Source: Dendrolimus kikuchii (taxonomy: Eukaryota; Arthropoda; Insecta; Lepidoptera; Lasiocampidae). From it: a stretch of DNA of 64,000 nucleotides. Shown here piece by piece: positions 1 through 8,487 of the stretch. The stretch spans positions 9,918,501 to 9,982,500 of the forward strand of contig CM034409.1 of assembly GCA_019925095.2 (NCBI GenBank), in the 5' to 3' direction. The stretch's first letter is position 1. Each line of letters opens with the position of its first letter. The position numbers and the translations under genes were made by a program. Under the pieces are notes generated by a model, which made no database searches, was not told the origin of the DNA, and saw nothing but the letters and a program-made list of their open reading frames with translations.

Positions 1-390
1 CATCTATTGATTATAGCTCTTAGGGCCGGTTTGATCGATGTGATACCGATATTCTGTAAGGCCATACAGAATATCAGTGCGAAACGCTTAGTCTTCAGCT
101 AGTCGTTGATTCGTAGGTTCCGCAAGAGCTCCGATAATTCACTTCCTCCTCTCATCTTTCCTGTCCCATCTTCCTGTTCTCGGCGTAATTTATAAGTTAT
201 AAACAGGGAAGAAGAATAAGTCCATAACTGTTGTAAACAATTGTAAACAATTGTCTAGTAACAAGACCTAGCTCTGAGCACGCTCCTGAATCGTAAATTG
301 CTCTAATAAGGTGCTTACAAAAAATTATAACGCCCAACCTTATACATAATTATATGTGACGTGTTTTAGATTTCATACTATTACGCACTT
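1..390. repeat. Dispersed repeat fragment (second copy at 20165-20290)
   Basis: The segment from about position 10 to 130, containing AGCTCTTAGGGCCGGTT and a GATCGGTGTGATAC-like motif, recurs at 20180-20290. The class is unknown. The remainder to 390 is AT-rich and I recognise nothing in it. Confidence 0.4.
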
Positions 391-397
391 AGAATTA

Positions 398-480
398 GAT
401 TGGTGTCTGGGATCGGCCCCAGAGTAGTCCCATTGTATATTACCCATAACACAAGCATAACTTACTTAATTTGTGGATGT
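398..480 (+). repeat. 3' part of tRNA-derived SINE family 1
   Basis: GTCTGGGATCGGCC, followed by GTAGTCC, TTGTATATTA and a CATAAC-type end, matches the downstream body of the SINE copies at 27010-27240 (reverse) and 19310-19470. The tRNA-like head is missing here. Confidence 0.5.
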
Positions 481-499
481 ATATATTATAGATTGCAAG

Positions 500-1133
500 A
501 AAACACCAGTTTTTCCTGCAAGGTTGCCCCTTCACGTACCACAAACGACGCGCTGCCCCGACGATGAGATGTTTATTCACAACACCGTCGCCGATATCGC
601 GTAGACCATCTCCTGCGATTGCGGTGCTCACCTCCGAACTTACCGCGCGTAGCTCCTTTCTAGATCTCCTCTTAAACTACACTAAACTCCTCCTTCCACT
701 GAACTGCCCACTAAACTCGTCACTGTCTTGTCTTCCAACTCTCTCGTATCGCACTTGTAGCTTCGCTATCTCTAACTGAACTCCACTTTCGCTGTTAATC
801 GTCCTCAGTTAATACTTATCGCTCCTCGGTTGTTAAACTGAACTCCTCAGTAGGCGCGCCTTATAGCTGGTAGAATCTTCTGGAACCCATAATTTCGATC
901 TTCTTCCGTTATTATTTTATTTATTGTCTATCCCTTCCTAAACATCTATGTATCTCTGTCTTTTCCTTCCTGAACCTTCTCTTCTAGTATTTCGATCTTC
1001 ATTTCGTTATTGTTTTGTTCATCATCTATCCCTTTCTACAATGTATCTGTCCTTGTCTTTCCTTCCAGAATCTTCTATCTTTTTCTGAAAATCTTGAAAC
1101 CAACTAAAATTTCCAGAACGTTCTGCGCTCGGT
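500..1133 (+). repeat. LTR-like fragment (family E), truncated
   Basis: The sequence is the reverse complement of the solo-LTR-like element at 44416-45061, with shared blocks including GGTTCCAGAAGATTC and TTCTAGATCTCCTC and the AGGCGCGCCT centre. Its TGTTAC start is missing. It ends 15 bases before the first ATG of Kazal gene 1. If that gene has an upstream exon, this element lies in its intron. Small frames inside it look like chance. Confidence 0.5.
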
Positions 1134-1147
1134 CGGCACAATACTAA

Positions 1148-1438
1148 ATGTGTCACATATTCAATTCGAAGAGATTCGCGAAAGTAATGTTTGTTTTAGA
1201 TATATTTCTCGCTGTATTATCCATCATCTACGTACAAAGTATGAGGACGCCAAAACCACCCCATCACCGAGCTGTTCTACCACCACTCGACATGGTGATG
1301 CCTTGTGAAGAATGTCCGGATATATACTTCCCAGTTTGTGCATCAAATAATAAAACTTATATAAACTTATGTCAATTGACCTGCAGAGAACTTACGGACG
1401 TTCGTGTAGTAAGAAAAGGTATTTGTATATTCTATTGA
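1148..1438 (+). CDS. Kazal-type secreted protein 1 (probable serine protease inhibitor)
   Basis: The 96-codon frame encodes a small secreted protein with one Kazal domain. Residues about 14-31 are a hydrophobic signal-peptide-like stretch, followed by a Pro/His-rich linker (about 33-50) and the domain at 53-93. Cysteines C53, C56, C64, C75, C79 and C93 follow C-x2-C-x7-C-x6-Y-x3-C-x3-C-x13-C, with the family hallmark VCASNNKTYINLC. By Kazal numbering the P1 residue is D58, which is not the Lys/Arg of trypsin inhibitors, so the target is uncertain. Possible starts are ATG 1148 or ATG 1187. However, TTTGTTTTAG ends at 1199 exactly where the paralogue at 6750 has its acceptor, in the same phase. 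The true coding part here may therefore be 1200-1438, with exon 1 upstream, possibly outside the window. An AATAAA lies 7 bases past the stop. A non-inhibitory Kazal-like role is possible. Confidence 0.82.
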   Translation: MCHIFNSKRFAKVMFVLDIFLAVLSIIYVQSMRTPKPPHHRAVLPPLDMVMPCEECPDIYFPVCASNNKTYINLCQLTCRELTDVRVVRKGICIFY

Positions 1439-1444
1439 AATTAT

Positions 1445-1450
1445 AATAAA
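1445..1450 (+). promoter_or_regulatory. Polyadenylation signal AATAAA of Kazal gene 1
   Basis: A canonical AATAAA starts 7 bases after the TGA at 1436-1438. This gives a very short 3' UTR, usual for small secreted insect proteins. A GT/T-rich stretch follows at about 1460-1500. Confidence 0.5.
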
Positions 1451-2092
1451 AATGAAAGTGCGTTTAGTGTCTTTTATTTAAGTAAGTAGTAGTTTCCTTG
1501 AATTTTCCTGCGTATTTTGTATTTGATATTCCACAGGAATTAATTCATACCTTCTTACTCATTCCTACAATAGCTAGAAAATAATTGTAAGCAATGTAGG
1601 CGTGGCGTGGCGTGACAATTTTTTTAAATAAAGTATTTTTCTTTGTTCTTAAAAGGTATTAGTATATTTCATAATTAATATCTATTAAAATAATTTCGTC
1701 ATGAAACTTTTTTAATGCATTTTAGTTTTATGTTTAGTAAGATTTATATACCCAAGTAGAGTTTACCCCGCGGCTCCGCCGCGCGTCAAACTCTGGTGCG
1801 TACCTCTTGTTTTAAGAGCAGGCGTTAATACAGGATATATTGTATTGTATTTTTATGTTGGTGCTATTTGCCCTCGGAAGATTTACTTCATTTTATATCG
1901 CAAACTATCCCATCTACCGGGATGAATAGTATCTATATCCATTTTCGGTATTCAGACAAACAGATCGAGTGAAAGTCGCATTTTTTTTTAGATTATGAAT
2001 TTTTATATCTATAAACTTGATAAATGATTGGTCCCCCATACAAACTTTAATACCCTATTTCAACCCGTTCTAGTTTTATTTATATAACTAAA

Positions 2093-2581
2093 TATTGTGT
2101 AAACTACACAAACGACAAAAACTACAAAACGTACTAAAATTACCAAATCTACCAACCAAAACTACCAAATCCACCAACCAAAACTATTACAACTACCTAA
2201 ACTACCACAATTACCAAATCTACCAATCAAAACTACCACCACTACCAAAACCACCACAACTAACAAAACTACCACAACTAACAAAACTACCACAAGTACT
2301 AAAACTACCACAACTACCTAAACTACCAAAACTACCACAACTACCAAAACTACCACAACTATCAAAACTACCGCAACTATCAAAACAACCGAATATACCA
2401 AATCGACTAACCAAAACTACCAAATCTACAAACCAAAACGACCACAACTACCAAAATAACCGAATCTACCAAATCTACCAACCAAAACTACCATAACTAC
2501 TAAATCTACAAACCAAAACTACCACAACTACCAATACTACCACTACTACCAAAACTACCACAACTACCAAATTTACAAACC
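2093..2581. repeat. Minisatellite, 9-bp units ACTACCAAA / ACTACCACA
   Basis: This is a tandem array of 9-bp units with variants ACTATCAAA, ACTACCTAA and ACCAACCAA, arranged in higher-order pairs and triplets. It resumes at 4215-4344 on the far side of the LINE. The 9-bp period keeps several frames open, producing fake low-complexity proteins on both strands. Confidence 0.9.
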
Positions 2582-2589
2582 AAAACTAA

Positions 2590-4214
2590 ACGCCCTTAGG
2601 TTCGTCGTCTGGGAAGATGTCGGACGGTGGGGCCGTCGGGACTAGTGGTGTTTTGATCTCTGCGAAGAATATTTCAGAAGTTCTTAATAACATGAAAAGA
2701 GGTAAATCCCCGGGTCACGATGGTCTCAGCGTCGAGCACTTCAAGTACGCTGGTGTGCATTTACCTCGAGCATTGGCGATGCTTTTTAATCTGTGCCTTG
2801 CTCACTCTTATTTACCCAAGAGTTTGATGCGCACAGTAGTGGTGCCTATCATTAAAAACAAGACAGGGGATTCCTCAGATAAGAATAATTATCGGCCAAT
2901 CTCACTTGCGACTATAACAGCAAAGGTACTTGACAGTGTGATTAACAGCAAACTCACACGTAAATTGAATTTAATTGATGCGCAGTTTGGATTTAGGGCT
3001 GACCTGTCAACTGAGAGCGCTATACTGAGTTTAAAACATACTGTCCGGTACTATACTAAGAGGAGGACGTCGGTATACGCGTGCTTCCTTGACTTGTCTA
3101 AAGCGTTCGATCTTGTTGCATATGACCTTCTGTGGAACAAGTTGGGAGATGCGGGTGTGCCGACCGACCTTGTTTCTATTCTTAAATTCTGGTACTCAAA
3201 CCAGACAAACCAGGTGAGATGGGCCGGTACACTATCGGATGAATATAGGGTAGAATGTGGAGTGAGGCAGGGGGGAATCAGCTCGCCATTGCTGTTCAAC
3301 CTTTACATCAACCAGCTTATTGAGCGACTCAGCAGCACTCACGTCGGATGCTATATAGATGGAATTTGTTTTAATAATATTAGTTACGCGGATGACATGG
3401 TGTTGCTGGGTCCGTCTATCAGCGCCGTAAGGACATTGTTGTCTATATGCGAGAACTACGCGGAGGAGCATGGGCTGAAGTACAACTCTAAGAAGAGTGA
3501 AATATTGGTTTTTAAAACACAAAAGACACAGAAGCGTTCACCTACCCATGTCCCTCCTGTGTTTCTCAATGGCGTAGCTCTTAAGATGGTTGATAGGTTC
3601 AAGTACTTGGGGCATATTGTAACGAGTGACCTTAGGGATGACGAGGATATAGAGAGGGAACGTAGGGCGTTGGCGGTTCGGGGCAATATGTTGGCTCGCA
3701 GGTTCGCTCGAAGCACAGTTGAAGTAAAAACTACTCTTTTCAAAGCTTATTGCCAGTCATTTTACTCGAGCGGCCTGTGGGTAGACTATACGCAACGAGC
3801 CATTAACGCCCTACAAGTACAATATAATAATGTTTTCAGAATGCTGTTGGGATTGCCGCGGCACTGTAGTGCATCTGGGATGTTTGCGGAGGCCCGCACA
3901 GATGGTTTTAAGGCGATTATCCGAAAAAAATCCGCTTCGCTGATGCAACGCTTGCGCGGCAGCACCAACAGCCTTCTGAAGGCTATGGCGGTCAGATTTG
4001 ACTGCCCCTTCCAAGAACATTGGATAGGGGTAGTCATCGGATTAAAATAAGTGGCTTAAAAAAAAAAAAAAAACAAAAAGGTCTTAAATGCTTGGAAAAT
4101 AAATATTACTAACACTAGTAACATTATTTTAGAAGATAATTGTAACTAACACACTAACGAAATATGGACCCCGGTCTGAATTAAAGTTTGTATTATTATT
4201 ATTATATTATTATT
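2590..4214 (+). mobile_element. 5'-truncated non-LTR retrotransposon inserted in the minisatellite
   Basis: The insertion is flanked by AAAACTAA at 2582-2589 and 4215-4222 (target-site duplication). It starts in mid-ORF, carries an intact reverse transcriptase frame, and ends with a 3' UTR of about 160 bp and an (ATT)n tail at about 4188-4214. A TTA-type tail and this RT type suggest an L2/CR1-like or related clade, but I cannot fix the clade by eye. Confidence 0.85.
2617..4050 (+). CDS. LINE reverse transcriptase (5'-truncated ORF2)
   Basis: This is an open frame of 477 codons and remains open upstream to the truncation at about 2590, so the ATG at 2617 is probably internal. The RT motifs are in order: KSPGHDGL (30-37), NNYRPISL (90-97), motif A CFLDLSKAFD with D159, motif B GVRQGGISSPLLFN (215-228), motif C SYADDMVLL with catalytic D259-D260, then KSEILVF and FKYLGHIV. 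The C-terminal RxRRALAVRGNMLARRF and LLGLPRHCSASGMF blocks are typical of insect LINE ORF2 proteins. The N-terminal endonuclease is absent, so the copy cannot be autonomous. It has no stop or frameshift, implying recent insertion. Its function would be target-primed reverse transcription. Confidence 0.92.
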   Translation: MSDGGAVGTSGVLISAKNISEVLNNMKRGKSPGHDGLSVEHFKYAGVHLPRALAMLFNLCLAHSYLPKSLMRTVVVPIIKNKTGDSSDKNNYRPISLATITAKVLDSVINSKLTRKLNLIDAQFGFRADLSTESAILSLKHTVRYYTKRRTSVYACFLDLSKAFDLVAYDLLWNKLGDAGVPTDLVSILKFWYSNQTNQVRWAGTLSDEYRVECGVRQGGISSPLLFNLYINQLIERLSSTHVGCYIDGICFNNISYADDMVLLGPSISAVRTLLSICENYAEEHGLKYNSKKSEILVFKTQKTQKRSPTHVPPVFLNGVALKMVDRFKYLGHIVTSDLRDDEDIERERRALAVRGNMLARRFARSTVEVKTTLFKAYCQSFYSSGLWVDYTQRAINALQVQYNNVFRMLLGLPRHCSASGMFAEARTDGFKAIIRKKSASLMQRLRGSTNSLLKAMAVRFDCPFQEHWIGVVIGLK

Positions 4215-4344
4215 AAAACTAAGACAACTACCAAAACTACTACAGCTACCAAAACTACCACAACTACCAAAACTACCACAACTACCAAAACAACCGAAAC
4301 TACCAAAACTACCAGCATAAACTACCGAAAATAGCAAAACTACC

Positions 4345-4512
4345 CTTGCCCCCTTGAGAAACCCTTTGCCCACGACAGTGGCAGCACTAAGAACAGCACT
4401 TTCAGAAGAATGGGACAATATTCCGCAAGATCTTTTAATAACCCTAATAAAATCTATGCAGAACCGATTAGAATCCGTAATAAGGGCACGTGGAGGTAAT
4501 ACACCTTATTAA
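4345..4512 (+). pseudogene. Tc1/mariner transposase C-terminal fragment
   Basis: In frame to the TAA at 4510-4512 the sequence reads RNPLPTTVAALRTALSEEW, then DNIPQDLLITLIKSM, and ends with the block around VIRARGGNTPY. This is the typical Tc1-type transposase C-terminus (EEWxxIPxxxL...SMxxRxExVIxARGGxTxY). Only about 55 codons remain. The DDE core is missing, because upstream sequence is Helitron minisatellite with an abrupt junction at 4344/4345. Confidence 0.8.
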
Positions 4513-4952
4513 AACATAAATAAACCCTTGCATAAAGTTTATGTCTATTGTTAAAACCAATTTTTTAATTAAACCAATTTTCCTTAAATTTCTGTTTTTT
4601 CTTGAAAAAAGTCTTGAGGTCCTTTCCAGTACACAAACTTAAACTTAAGGATATGACCCTACGCTGTTTTAAAGCTCACGAACCAATCTAGAGGTTTCAA
4701 TTTAAATCTGTATAGAAAGGTTGCATACTTGGTTAAAATATTTATTTCAAAGTCGTCTATTACTTTGATGCAGTTTATGAGTCCGTCAGTTTATAAAATT
4801 TGCCAAATAATGTAATTTAAATTACGTTACACAAAGATATAGGGTGGCCGCTATACATGTAAGACATTAATAATATTTCTTTCCCGTATACATAACGTCC
4901 TTAGACAGATTTCAAAAATTCATATTCAATTTTCTGTTGACTTATTGAGGGG

Positions 4953-5043
4953 AACAATTTGTTGACTTTTACAAGTTGTTCTACTATAAAGGAACCTACA
5001 CTTTCCTTATTAGTAGAACAACTTGTAAAAGTAAACAAATTGT
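4953..5043. repeat. Inverted repeat (hairpin/MITE-like)
   Basis: The arm at 4953-4993 (starts AACAATTTGTTGACTTTTAC) is nearly the perfect reverse complement of 5003-5043 (ends AAAGTAAACAAATTGTAC). The spacer is about 9 bases. A small fold-back element is likely, and I see no coding. Confidence 0.7.
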
Positions 5044-5228
5044 ACATATTACATTGTATGTAATATTATCTTACTTAGTTTGACTGTGTTGAACAAAATG
5101 ATTAGTAATATTATTAAATGTAAATAATTCTAAATTTTTAAAAGTAAATAGTATTGTATTATTGTAAACAAGTTAACAAATATAGAATATTTAAATATAA
5201 ATGTGACTTAAATAAATTAAATCTAAAC

Positions 5229-5444
5229 TTATAAATTATGTACCATATTACTGCCAGCGGGGAACATGCCCAGAAGCCTGGCTGTGCTGCCACGCTGTAT
5301 AGCAATGCTAATTCCCTGGGCAAAATATGAGCCAGCCTTCTGATCACGGGTAGTATCAAAGAGTTTCTTACAAATGTCTTTAAAGAAACTCTTTGCCGAC
5401 GGACTCCCCTTTTTATTGCAAATATTTAATTTAATATATAACAT
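5229..5444 (-). pseudogene. Transposon-type protein C-terminal relic (IQRG motif)
   Basis: The minus-strand frame includes KSFFKDICKKLFDTTRDQKA, then GSYFAQGISIAIQRGSTARL and LGMFPAGSNM, and stops at 5229. The pattern QKA-x-S/L-Y...IQRG-x(4)-LL-x-MF recurs in a second coding relic at 57338-57661 and, degraded, near 12075-12290. It is therefore a dispersed, probably transposon-encoded C-terminus. The family is not identified. The frame upstream of residue about 12 is probably unrelated. Confidence 0.45.
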
Positions 5445-5489
5445 TGTAAAAAATCTATATAATATTACAAAATTCTAAAAATTCCGTGT

Positions 5490-5890
5490 CTGTACATTGA
5501 TGCTATTTAAAAAAACAACTGGAATACACTTTATAAACGACGGAGAACCAGATGCAATAATTTTTTATATTTCTTGTCTGTTTGTCGGTTTCTTCGAGAC
5601 TCACGTTAAAACTACTGAGCCGATTTCAATGCGGTTTTCGACGATCGACAGCAAATTCTTACGCTTAAAATCTCCACTACTTTTTATCCCTGGAATCTGG
5701 TTTGTAGTTGTTCGGGTGCATAAAAATTAGCTTTTTGCATCGTGTTCTCCATCGTTTATATAGTCTATTCCAGTTGTTTTTTTTTTATAATGGCCAAGTC
5801 TAGATACGACATGTTTAGAATTTTATAATATTGTAGATATTATGTTAGAAATGTGAATATTAAAATAAATGTAATAATAAATAGATTTAT
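5490..5890. repeat. Fold-back Helitron-related repeat
   Basis: ACAACTGGAATACACTTTAT followed by an ACGACGGAGAAC-type block (about 5515-5555) is inverted at 5745-5785 as GTTCTCCATCGTTTATATAG and a TCTATTCCAGTTGT block. The middle contains ACTGAGCCGATTTCAATGCG and a CGATCGACAGC block, shared with the Helitron copies at 43384 and 46765. A small frame at 5497-5730 is a by-product. Confidence 0.55.
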
Positions 5891-6239
5891 AATATAATTA
5901 TAGTCTGTATATTTTTCTCTGTAAGTGAAGTGTATTGTTCTTTGATAAATAAACGATTTGAACTCAAATACCTTTAACCTGTATTAGATCACTAATAGCG
6001 AGAAGCATGCCTAGAAAGAGTATTAATGTAGTAATTATGTTAGTATATTTTGTATGAATGTACTCTATAACCTAGGTAATGAAGTAAAGTAAATGTCATT
6101 CAATTTGGTAAGTATTACGACATAGAAATGAACTTATGATCTTTTGTAGCCTTAGTCTTTCTTAGTTTCTATTTCTGTGAGTAAAGCCGTGTAGATAGGT
6201 CTAGTCAGGTATTGAAAAAAGCAAACAATTTAACATTTT
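5891..6239. other. AT-rich intergenic sequence
   Basis: There is no ORF, repeat unit or RNA signal that I recognise. This lies just upstream of the candidate first exon of Kazal gene 2 and may hold its promoter. Confidence 0.4.
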
Positions 6240-6306
6240 GTCATAAAAAGTACACTTTTAATTATAGCTGCAAGTATAATTGGTAATGACTTCAAACAAC
6301 AAGGCA

Positions 6307-6319
6307 ATGTTCAAATACT
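6307..6319 (+). CDS. Candidate first coding exon of Kazal gene 2
   Basis: ATG TTC AAA TAC T is followed directly by the strong donor GTAAGT (6320-6325), leaving phase 1. The acceptor TTTTCAG ends at 6749, and exon 2 starting at 6750 needs exactly phase 1. Joining gives an N-terminus MFKYCIILIFISIVYTEE, a textbook signal peptide with a basic residue before the hydrophobic core. The intron would be 430 bp. A TATA-like CATAAAAAG lies about 65 bases upstream. This is inferred from splice grammar and comparison with gene 1. The unspliced start at 6740 remains an alternative. Confidence 0.5.
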
Positions 6320-6739
6320 GTAAGTACCTTAAAAACCTTATTTTTAAATAAGTACTTAATTTAATATAATACTTGAGAAACAGAGTAGGTATGTACTTAA
6401 TGGTTATTGGCTGAAAATTTTCGACAGAAGGTGTTCACAATATTTTAAGATTTAACAAGCAGAATAATATTTATAATAGTACCTTATATATACTTGACAT
6501 GTAATAAATTCATATGTGATCGGTAGGGAAACACATTGTATATTCCCAAGCTAATTGTGTTGCCCCAAGACATCCAGACCAGAGTAGATAACGGTAAGTC
6601 GTTTACAAAATTTACTATAATAATCGAATCTTATACATCGTTCCAGCAAACTAAGTGGGATAGCCCTCAGACCAGTATACAAAAGAAGTTGTCACTGCTG
6701 TAGTTTTATATTAACATATTATTTTTAATTGAAAAAATA

Positions 6740-6985
6740 ATGTTTTCAGGTATAATTCTAATCTTCATATCTATTGTCTACACAGAGGAATTACAACTTA
6801 GGCCTCCAGCTTTCTATAAGAACTTATACCCTCTGGACTCAATAAGTGACTGCAAGAGATGTCCTAATGTATATCTTCCGCTCTGCGCCTCAAACAATGT
6901 GACTTACCTCAATCTTTGCCAGTTCAAATGTAGAAATCTGCCAAATGCAACCATAACAAGGGAGGGGATATGTATATTCTTTTAA
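6740..6985 (+). CDS. Kazal-type secreted protein 2 (probable serine protease inhibitor)
   Basis: The 81-codon frame from ATG 6740 is paralogous to the protein at 1148-1438. Residues 1-15 are strongly hydrophobic (signal peptide), a linker runs to about 37, and the Kazal domain spans C38-C78. Cysteines 38, 41, 49, 60, 64 and 78 with Y56 have exactly the same spacing as gene 1, and both proteins stop two residues after the last cysteine (CIFF here). P1 by Kazal numbering is N43, again not basic. The ATG lies 7 bases upstream of a good acceptor, TTTTCAG (ends 6749). Coding may therefore really begin in the exon at 6307-6319, with exon 2 at 6750-6985. An AATAAA occurs only at about 7240, so the 3' UTR may be about 270 bases. 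Same strand and similar architecture imply tandem duplication. Confidence 0.85.
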   Translation: MFSGIILIFISIVYTEELQLRPPAFYKNLYPLDSISDCKRCPNVYLPLCASNNVTYLNLCQFKCRNLPNATITREGICIFF

Positions 6986-7267
6986 AGTTTTATTTTAATT
7001 TACTCATTGATCCTGGTATTAAGCAAAGTATGTTATATCGTACATGGGTTTTATTCTAAATGTTTGAGTATTAATGTAATTTAAAAGGTAAAAAGTTATG
7101 TATAATTAGTACATACATTTAAATATTTGTATGACCATAGGTCAGATAAGGTGATACTACTCACACTGCTTTTACCTACTATTGTCGACATACTACTACC
7201 TGTATCTCTGCAAATAATGACTCATTCATTCAATCAAAAAATAAAATATACCAAAAAAAATTCAAAC

Positions 7268-7595
7268 ATGAAACTTCTTTAGAATCGTTGTTATTTGAAA
7301 CTCGATGAAACTACAAAGCGACACTAAAAAGAGAAACACATAACTTTCTAGGACTAAGTCTGCGCGAGGATGAGATAGATTTACATTATATTTATCAATT
7401 TAAACACTGCTCATACAGATAGAGTTGGAAATGTTTTGAAGTTTTCGTTAATACTTCAAATTTCGGGTTTTAAAGCTTAAATATCTTATAACGATATAAT
7501 ATATGAAATGTGACGTCACGAAATTTAGAATCTCTCCCACCCCTTGTCACTCTATATTTCACTTCTATTGCGTGTGAACTGCACACACACACATG
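7268..7595 (+). mobile_element. MITE family M (ends GAAACTTC / GAAGTTTCACTTC)
   Basis: It begins TGAAACTTCTTTAGAATCG and ends TTTCACTTCTATTGCGTGTG plus AACTGCACACAC. The same start, body (CTATAGGACTAAGCCTGCG-like) and end occur at 28606-28995, 29578-29963, 61795-62175, 63585-63830 (partial), 21838-21985 (-) and 53090-53186 (-). The ends are imperfect inverted repeats. It is non-coding. Confidence 0.65.
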
Positions 7596-7999
7596 TTTTT
7601 TTAAATTACTGGCTCATCTGAACACTGGTTCTGTTAAAAAGAACTAATACTTCCAAGTTTTTGTGTCTGCCAGTTTAAAGATTATAATAATCCTCATTTA
7701 TAGTATTTTTTAATTAAGCTGAGTATTTTGAATTCAGCTCAAGCGACAGCTTAATACGTAAGTAGTTTAAGCACAAAACGCTTACCGTAATATTAGGCAA
7801 TGTACGTCACACCTTTTATAGAAATCATTATTGACATGGAAGTGATATATATAGAACAAATATAATTGGCAAAAATGATTACATAGAACAGAGCAATCGG
7901 ATATGTTGTTATTTCGGTGGGAAAAACAGATATAAAAATATAAGTATTATTTTTATCAAGTAGAAATATATATTGTGTTATAAAAATGCTTTAATATAT

Positions 8000-8487
8000 T
8001 GTTACAACTCAGGTCCCGACAAAAACAAAATACACCTGCATATCTGAAACAAAGCACATTTATTACCCGTCGGCATTTGAACTAATAACATTGAAATTCT
8101 TTTATGATCATCTTCTTTTGTTTACTTATTGACATACGGCCTATTGTTGTAATCATTGTGTTACGGATTTTAAAGTAAAAGCTGATTCAAGGAAATTCGG
8201 TCCACGTTGCCGGGTGGGCTATTGCATTTGTGCAGTATAAAACAATGATATGATGGAGGGGGGAGACAGTCGAGCGAAAACTACGAGCGAAGCGGGACGT
8301 GTGTACTACAATCGGGAATCTAATAAGTGACGGACTTTGAGCGTTTTATTGAATTACGACCTTCTGCATTACGTTTGGACTTGTTGTGTTCGGTTATATT
8401 TGTACCTGTGTTATACATGTTTGTATAATTCTAATAAACGCTATAGTAATTCTCACGGTATTTTAAGTCGTTTCGCGACTCGTAACA
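8000..8487 (+). mobile_element. Solo LTR, family TGTTAC (copy A)
   Basis: It starts TGTTAC and ends GTAACA, flanked by ATAT at 7996-7999 and 8488-8491. It contains a TATAAAA at 8236 and AATAAA at 8433, as an LTR should. It is homologous to 16607-17077, 42308-42776 (-) and 49648-50275. No internal retroelement sequence adjoins any copy, so all are solo LTRs. Confidence 0.8.

Larger units (their letters stand above)
1756..4344 (-). mobile_element. Non-autonomous Helitron with minisatellite, 5' end lost
   Basis: The minus-strand 3' terminus is CTAC (variant of CTAG) at 1756-1759, followed on that strand by host T. It is preceded by a compound hairpin (AGAGTTT/AAACTCT outside, CGCGGC/GCCGCG inside). 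The first 330 bases are nearly identical to the full copy at 50948-52918. The internal array is interrupted by a LINE (2590-4214), and homology stops abruptly at 4344. The 5' TC end present in the other copy is therefore missing, and Tc1-type sequence follows instead. Confidence 0.72.

Noticed and set aside
440..779. Overlapping 63- and 71-aa ORFs on opposite strands
   Set aside because: Both lie in the SINE and LTR remnants upstream of Kazal gene 1, and the homologous LTR at 44416-45061 does not preserve the frames.
2095..2496. 133-aa plus-strand ORF rich in KLPQLPKLP and its minus-strand mirror
   Set aside because: Same minisatellite artefact, within the Helitron.
3051..4037. Several 69-96 aa minus-strand ORFs under the reverse transcriptase
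   Set aside because: Shadow frames of the RT gene with no domain of their own.
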